Source: Quercus robur (Eukaryota; Streptophyta; Magnoliopsida; Fagales; Fagaceae). From it: 64,000 bases of DNA. Below are positions 59,401 through 64,000 of the stretch, in pieces. The stretch spans positions 54,331,501 to 54,395,500 of the forward strand of contig NC_065539.1 of NCBI RefSeq assembly GCF_932294415.1. The letters are read 5' to 3'. The position numbers and the translations under genes are program-made. How positions within the stretch are numbered: position 1 is the first letter of the stretch; each line of letters begins with the position of its first letter. The notes beneath the pieces were generated by a model. The model worked only from the letters and a program-made list of their open reading frames with translations, was not told where the DNA came from and ran no database searches.

Positions 59401-60575
59401 TTTTTAATTGCATCTTCTTCATACAGCCACTCCCCTACTGGATTTTTAATAGCCAAAATTTGATTTCTTTTCCTCCTAACCAAAGTAGACACATGGTAGA
59501 ATGCAGTATTTCTGTCACCTTGAATCATCCAATTAACTCTAGACTTTAAAGCCCAAATTTCTTCCTCCTGATTCAGCACATTATCCAGCTCTTTAAGCAA
59601 CTCACTCTCAAGATTTAGGAGGAAATTTGACGGTTTAATCGCTACAACCCGTTGAATACCATTCAAACGAGCCATGATATTGTTTTTTCTAGCAAAGACA
59701 TTTCCAAACTTCGTTTTATTCCACTTCTCGGCCTCTATAGTGAAAGAAGCTATAGCATTTGCAAGCATGGGGTAATGTCTCCACGCTTGAGATATTATGT
59801 TGGGAAAGGTTGGGTCAATCAACCAACAAGTATGAAACTTAAAAGGTTTCTTCCTAATAGCATTAATTCTCGGCTGCATATCCAGCAGCACAGGGCAATG
59901 GTCAGAATGGCATCTAGTCAAGTGAACCACTTTTGCTTCAGGGAACATAAGGCACCAACTAAGATTAACAAAAAATCTATCAATCCTCTCTTGAATGAGG
60001 GCTTAAACATTTCTTTTATTAGTCCACGTGAAACGCGGACCAGCAAACCCAATGTCAATCATACTACATTTATCCAAGCATTCCTTAAAAAGTAAGGATC
60101 TACTGACACTAACAGTCCTACCCCCAAATTTATCGCCCTCCATAAGAGGTTCATTAAAATCACCAGCTAACACCCAAGGCATATCATGCATCTTAGCAAC
60201 TTTAATTAAATTTTCCCATAAGATATGTCTTTCCGCAATTCTAGGACTTGCATAAATTGCAGTAAACAACCAGCTAAAGTCAGAATTTTGTACCTTTACC
60301 ACGGTATGAATTTCTTGTTCAGTGTTGGCTAACGTCGTAATCTCTACTCTGTAAGAATTCCACAGCAACCATAAACCACCCGCATAACCAATAGTCTCCG
60401 TGTGGATAGCACCGTCAAAGGGAAGTCTATCTATAATCTCCCTAGCCCTTTCATCTCCAATTCTAGTCTCCATCACTACCAAAATCGCTGGATTATGGCA
60501 ACGAATCAACTCCCTAACATGTCTCTGAAAAGAGGGCTTCAGAGCGCCCCTACAATTCCATACTATAATATTCAT
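56435..60575 (-). pseudogene. LINE ORF2: endonuclease, reverse transcriptase, zf-RVT, RNase H
   Basis: It starts MNIIVWNCRGALKP. Endonuclease motifs: WNCRG, METRIG, LAGDFNEP and, after a stop, SDHCPVLL. RT motifs: IVLIPKI, YRPISLCNIVYKVI, KVDLEKAYDKLEWSF, GIRQGDPLSPYLF and FADDLVLF. Then WRCVHNSIGVKTCLTRRGF/CPVCLREPETILHALRDCP (zf-RVT) and KKLNTDGS, GGVVRDEHGSW, EIDAKVIVDV, YREANRCADLMA (RNase H). Breaks: TAA near 60002 (CAA>TAA likely, in KRNV*ALIQERIDRFF), TAG near 58034 (WVG*QKV) and a frameshift near 56870-56900. All catalytic motifs remain readable. Confidence 0.92.
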
Positions 60576-60602
60576 AATGACCGAGAGCTTTAAGAAAGAC
60601 CA

Positions 60603-63459
60603 TCAACAATAGGCAGGATTTCCTTCAGCTCCACCCTCAAGCTCCATACGATCTAAATCATTTTCTCTATCTGCTGCCTCTCCTCTGACAGCACCATCCA
60701 CCACACGGTTCGGCACTCCAATGGTGTTATCCAAGGCACCAAAACCCAATCCAGACTGCACATCCCTTCCGCCTTCAACCATTCCACCATGGAAGCCCAC
60801 CAATGATTCCTCACTGCTGCCCATACCGGTTCTAGGAGAGATGAGTTGCCCTCCGTCGCACTCATCACCGTAGGCCAGAGGATGAGCTTTCAAACTGCCT
60901 TCGCTTTCTTGTTGACTCCGCCCATGGTCTGAGATGTGTGCACCTTGATCGTTGCCGAACCCACCTCCAAATTGATAACCCACAAGATCTTCTGACCCGA
61001 TTGATGACTGAAATTGAAACTGAGTGCCCAAGAATTTTCTGCCATATCCATTCTCTTCATCAATCAAACTAACTCCTTGTGCGTTTAGAGGCAAAGAAGA
61101 ACCAGTTCTACTCTCTCCCTTGACGGCGCTAGCACTGATAGAGTGAGCTGCCCTGTTTCGGGCAACACTCTTCTTGCCCTTAACTGAACCTAAAGGATTA
61201 AAAGTGTTGGGCTTATCATTGGGCTTAAGTGATTTTTTCCCCTTCCCAGGCCTAGACGGACTCTTCTCAACATGCAGCACACTTGGGCCTGCTTCATTAC
61301 CATCCTTTTCTGGCTTCAGCCCCTCCTTAGCCAAACGTTGGACTGCCTTGGCCACTTGAAGCCCATCAATAACTCTTTGGGGTGAGAGCTTCCTCTTGAT
61401 ATCCCTGCTCGGCCCAGTATTCAAATTTTCTGATCCCAACGGCAAATAGGACCGTGTTTCATTCCCTATTCTTGGCTGTCCATGCGCCAACTTCACTGTG
61501 GTCCCATCATTCCTCAGCTGTTTTGTCCCTTGTTTCTTGCGCACTACCATTATCCACGGACCGTATGTACTCTCAGGTACATCCTCTTGCGCACTACCAT
61601 GCGTGCTCAAGCTGGGACCCACACTTTGTTTGGCATTTCCAGGTTCATGCAAGCTACATGCCTGTACCTCAGTCACACCGTATGGTTGGATAGCCTCCTT
61701 ACACGGCGGTGATGGCTGGCGAATGGCATACGGACATAATTCCTTACAATTTCCTATTCTTCCACACTCGAAGCATAACTTATGGATACCTTCATAGCAC
61801 ACCGGCTGCTCACGTTTCCCTATCAAAATGGCCGTAACAAGCGGCTTCTCGACATCGACCTGAACGCATATCCGGGCAAATCTACCTCTAGACTCAGAGG
61901 CCGTGTGCGTGTCAACCCTCAACACGTTTCCAATCGCTTTACCTATTTGAAGTAAAGCCTCCGCAAGGTAATACTCTATCGGGAGTTCGTTCAACCTTAT
62001 CCACACTGCCACTGACGCCACATTTGCAATCGCCGGAGCGAAATCTGGTTCCCAAGGTCTTATGGACAAAAAATGGTCTCCAATAAACCAAGGTCCCCTT
62101 TTCAATATAGCTTCATAATCCTCTCTCAAAGAAAATCTTGTAAGGAAGAATCCATGACTTAAATCCACACAATCTAATCTACCAGTCGACCTCCACATAG
62201 ATAATAGTCTATTTTGTAGGAAACTTAACCCCACAGACCTCCCATAAACCTTGACAATGAGTGCTTTATACCAAGGGCTATGGATCTTCTGTTTAAGTTC
62301 TTTAGAGAATTTCACTACCACCAAACCTGCCCTCAGTCCTTCGACCTCTTCATCAGAATCAGCATCGTCTTCCATTAGATTACCAAAGTTGAAGGCTTGT
62401 GTGAAAGCACCAGGGATTTCACCAACCAGTTTATCTTTGAACGACGTGGTTTTGCTCCAGCCATTGCCATCATTCCTCGGAGACGAAGCAACTGAATCCA
62501 GCCCTTCTTGGAACCCCACATGACTAACATCTTTAACTTTTTTCTTACTATGCACAAGTTCCTCCTGTTCCTCCCTAGAGAGAGCCAGGGCCGGCTCAAG
62601 GCCTAGGCAAGTTAGGTCTAGGCCTAAGGCCCCACCAAAAAAAATTTTTTTTCTTAGGAAAAAAGGCCCCATTTTCCATAGTTAAAGGTCCAAATTTTTA
62701 TAAAACTATATATATATTTTCTAAAGGTTGTACATTTTTTTTATTAGTGATGTTAAGGATACTACAAATTTTATTATTGGCTTACAAATTGTCATGTTAT
62801 TAATCACAAAAAAGTGATATAAACATTCATTAGTTAAATTGATAAAGTTCATCAATGAGAGACAATGTCACATTATATTTTGAACATTTTATAGTACTTT
62901 CAATTAGTGCATTTTTCTTTTTCATTTCTGTTAAAACTCTCAAATTATGAGACCAATAGAACCTTAACTCAATTGAAACCCTAAAATATTTCAAAAAAAT
63001 GTTGCAAATGTGTTAAATTATCAATTATAGATTAATCTCCCCTGATAGTTTGAGACTTTGATTTTTGTAAACTAATATCCTACAAAGTCACAGATTAAAT
63101 AATATCTATCTCTCTCTCTCTTAAAATCAAAATATAAAATTAAAAACTAGATTACAACTTTATTTGACTATACATCGTCTTATATCCAAAATAAAGTATT
63201 TTTTTCAATTGCAATATATTTTTATTTCTTTTTATTAATATTTATAATTCAACTATGATATTCAATTCTTTATATGAAATTAACATTAGTCTAGTTCGTA
63301 TTATTTATGTATTTAATGTATCAAATTAACCTTAATTTGATTAGTATTAAATAATTTTATTTAATTAATATTTACATATTAAAGGCCTCGCATAAATTTT
63401 TCGCCTTAGGCCCCAGATTATGTTGGGCCGCCCCTGGAGAGAGCACGAGAGCATTCCAT
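60603..63459 (-). pseudogene. LINE ORF1 (DUF4283 plus zinc knuckle), interrupted by hAT
   Basis: Without the insertion and one copy of its target duplication the frame would be 665 residues, beginning MECSRALSREEQEELVHSKK. It contains the DUF4283 region found in plant LINE ORF1 proteins (MWRSTGRLDCVDLSHGFFLT, GPWFIGDHFLSIRPWEPDF, VAVWIRLNELPIEYY). A knuckle CFECGRIGNCKELCPY follows, in which the usual His is Asn, so zinc binding may be weakened. The C-terminal half is low-complexity, Gly/Ser-rich. The hAT element enters after the eighth codon. Confidence 0.88.
62586..63436. mobile_element. hAT non-autonomous element (851 bp)
   Basis: Ends: CAGGGCCGGCTCAAGGCC on the left and, reverse-complemented, CAGGGGCGGCCCAACATA on the right, an inverted repeat typical of plant hAT elements. 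A perfect 8-bp target duplication GAGAGAGC flanks it (62578-62585 and 63437-63444). The AT-rich interior has no transposase. Inner borders carry CTAGGCCTAAGGCCCC and CGCCTTAGGCCCC. Confidence 0.93.
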
Positions 63460-63777
63460 TTCAACCAAAGCAAATGGTGAGATCACAATAACCAAAATTT
63501 TGAATTGTGAAGTTGCCACAAAAATTATTTCAATTACCCAAAATTTGGAGAACTGAAGTCCTCTACTTTTTCGAAAAAAGTTAGAATATTATGTTATAAC
63601 TTTCAGCTTTTTTTTGTTCATATTATATCCTTTTTTACTTAAATATTTAGGTAATAAAGTGCAGTTTTTTATGTACTATGATTTTTTTTTTTTTTAATAA
63701 ACCATGTCATATGAAATTTTTTTGGTTCATGCTTTGGTCCTCAAGTTCAAATTCTGGTTCCGTTACTGCCCTGGTGG
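63460..63777. other. Probable LINE 5' leader and spacer
   Basis: The sequence next to 63459 should be the LINE 5' untranslated region. No further feature is seen. Confidence 0.35.
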
Positions 63778-64000
63778 CCTGTGTGGAATATAATCCGAGG
63801 GCATTTAATCCAGTTTTAGAAGTGGGATATCGGGATCCGGGCGTGGTGGTATTGGGAGTTCCGGTCCGGGGTCCAGCTGTGTGTTTGGACGTGGCGGTAT
63901 CGGTGGTTTAAGGAGTTCCGGTCCGGGATCCGGTTGTGGTGGTATCGCCGGTTTTGGGAATTCGGGTCCAGGCGCGGGTACAGGGTCTGGACCATAGGGT
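63778..64000 (+). other. GC-rich, glycine-coding-like repeat at the window edge
   Basis: One plus-strand frame reads SGSGRGGIGSSGPGSS then GRGGIGGLRSSGPGSGCGG and ends ...AGTGSGP and a stop near 63996. The DNA repeats GGAGTTCCGGTCCGGG and GGTGGTAT at ~55-65 bp spacing. It could be the last exon of a glycine-rich protein or only a GC-rich repeat. The upstream part is too short to decide. Confidence 0.3.

Larger units (their letters stand above)
56396..63459 (-). mobile_element. Nearly full-length L1-type LINE, split by a hAT element
   Basis: On the minus strand: ORF1 (63459 to 60603, split by the hAT insertion), ORF2 (60575 to 56435), then a poly-A tail (T-run 56396-56410 on the plus strand). 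Only two nonsense codons and one frameshift mark ORF2, so the insertion is fairly young. The 5' untranslated end and a target duplication beyond 63459 could not be fixed. Confidence 0.88.

Noticed and set aside
56396-63600. Target-site duplication of the minus-strand LINE
   Set aside because: The sequence before the poly-T (ATTTATTTGTGTGATC) was not found again to the right; it may lie outside the readable 5' end.

Overview
This looks like nuclear DNA of a dicot plant. The evidence is the GT-AG introns, the chloroplast-targeted enzymes, a plant calmodulin-like gene with four exons, and dense plant transposable elements (Helitron, hAT, L1-type LINE, TGTTAGG-type LTR elements, MITEs). A woody species, perhaps of the oak/beech order, would fit the LTR families, but this is only an impression and no species can be read from the sequence. 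No bacterial operon, CRISPR array or rRNA is present, and I recognised no tRNA gene.

Four host genes occupy about the first 30 kb. (1) 2127-5071 (+) is a five-exon gene for an acidic 826-residue protein of unknown function with tandemly duplicated phase-1 exons. (2) 11139-12717 (-) is a 150-residue calmodulin-like protein of the CML8/CML11 type with four intact EF hands. (3) 16191-20207 (-) is VTE3/APG1, the inner-envelope methyltransferase of tocopherol and plastoquinone synthesis; its last exon, with the membrane anchor, lies behind a 2.5 kb intron full of repeats. (4) 26695-30447 (-) is LESV (LIKE EARLY STARVATION), the tryptophan-rich starch-granule protein, complete in four exons. They share no operon or obvious pathway; two act in the plastid.

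Between the genes are a minus-strand Helitron with an internal tandem array (5948-9035), MITEs, a hAT-like element holding a solo LTR (20781-22481), a long foldback element (22990-23292), and a partial LTR element flanked by two copies of a ~725 bp host segment (23912-26558).

From 31 kb on, the window is nearly all nested elements. A hAT-like element (31573-41530) carries a broken ribosomal protein L12 gene and was entered by a ~3.2 kb LTR (32478-40959, solo), which was entered by a pol-less retroelement (33047-38322). A 5'-truncated LINE follows (42353-44826), then a second, longer member of the pol-less family (50049-56300), then an almost complete LINE on the minus strand (56396-63459) whose ORF1 is split by a hAT element (62586-63436). 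Most insertions can be delimited by their target-site duplications.

The most interesting item is the pol-less LTR family. Both copies keep an uninterrupted ORF with two CCHC zinc knuckles and share a 33-nt identical non-coding block inside an otherwise diverged spacer. Both carry a Met-tRNA-type primer binding site and a G-rich polypurine tract, but show no protease, integrase or reverse transcriptase.
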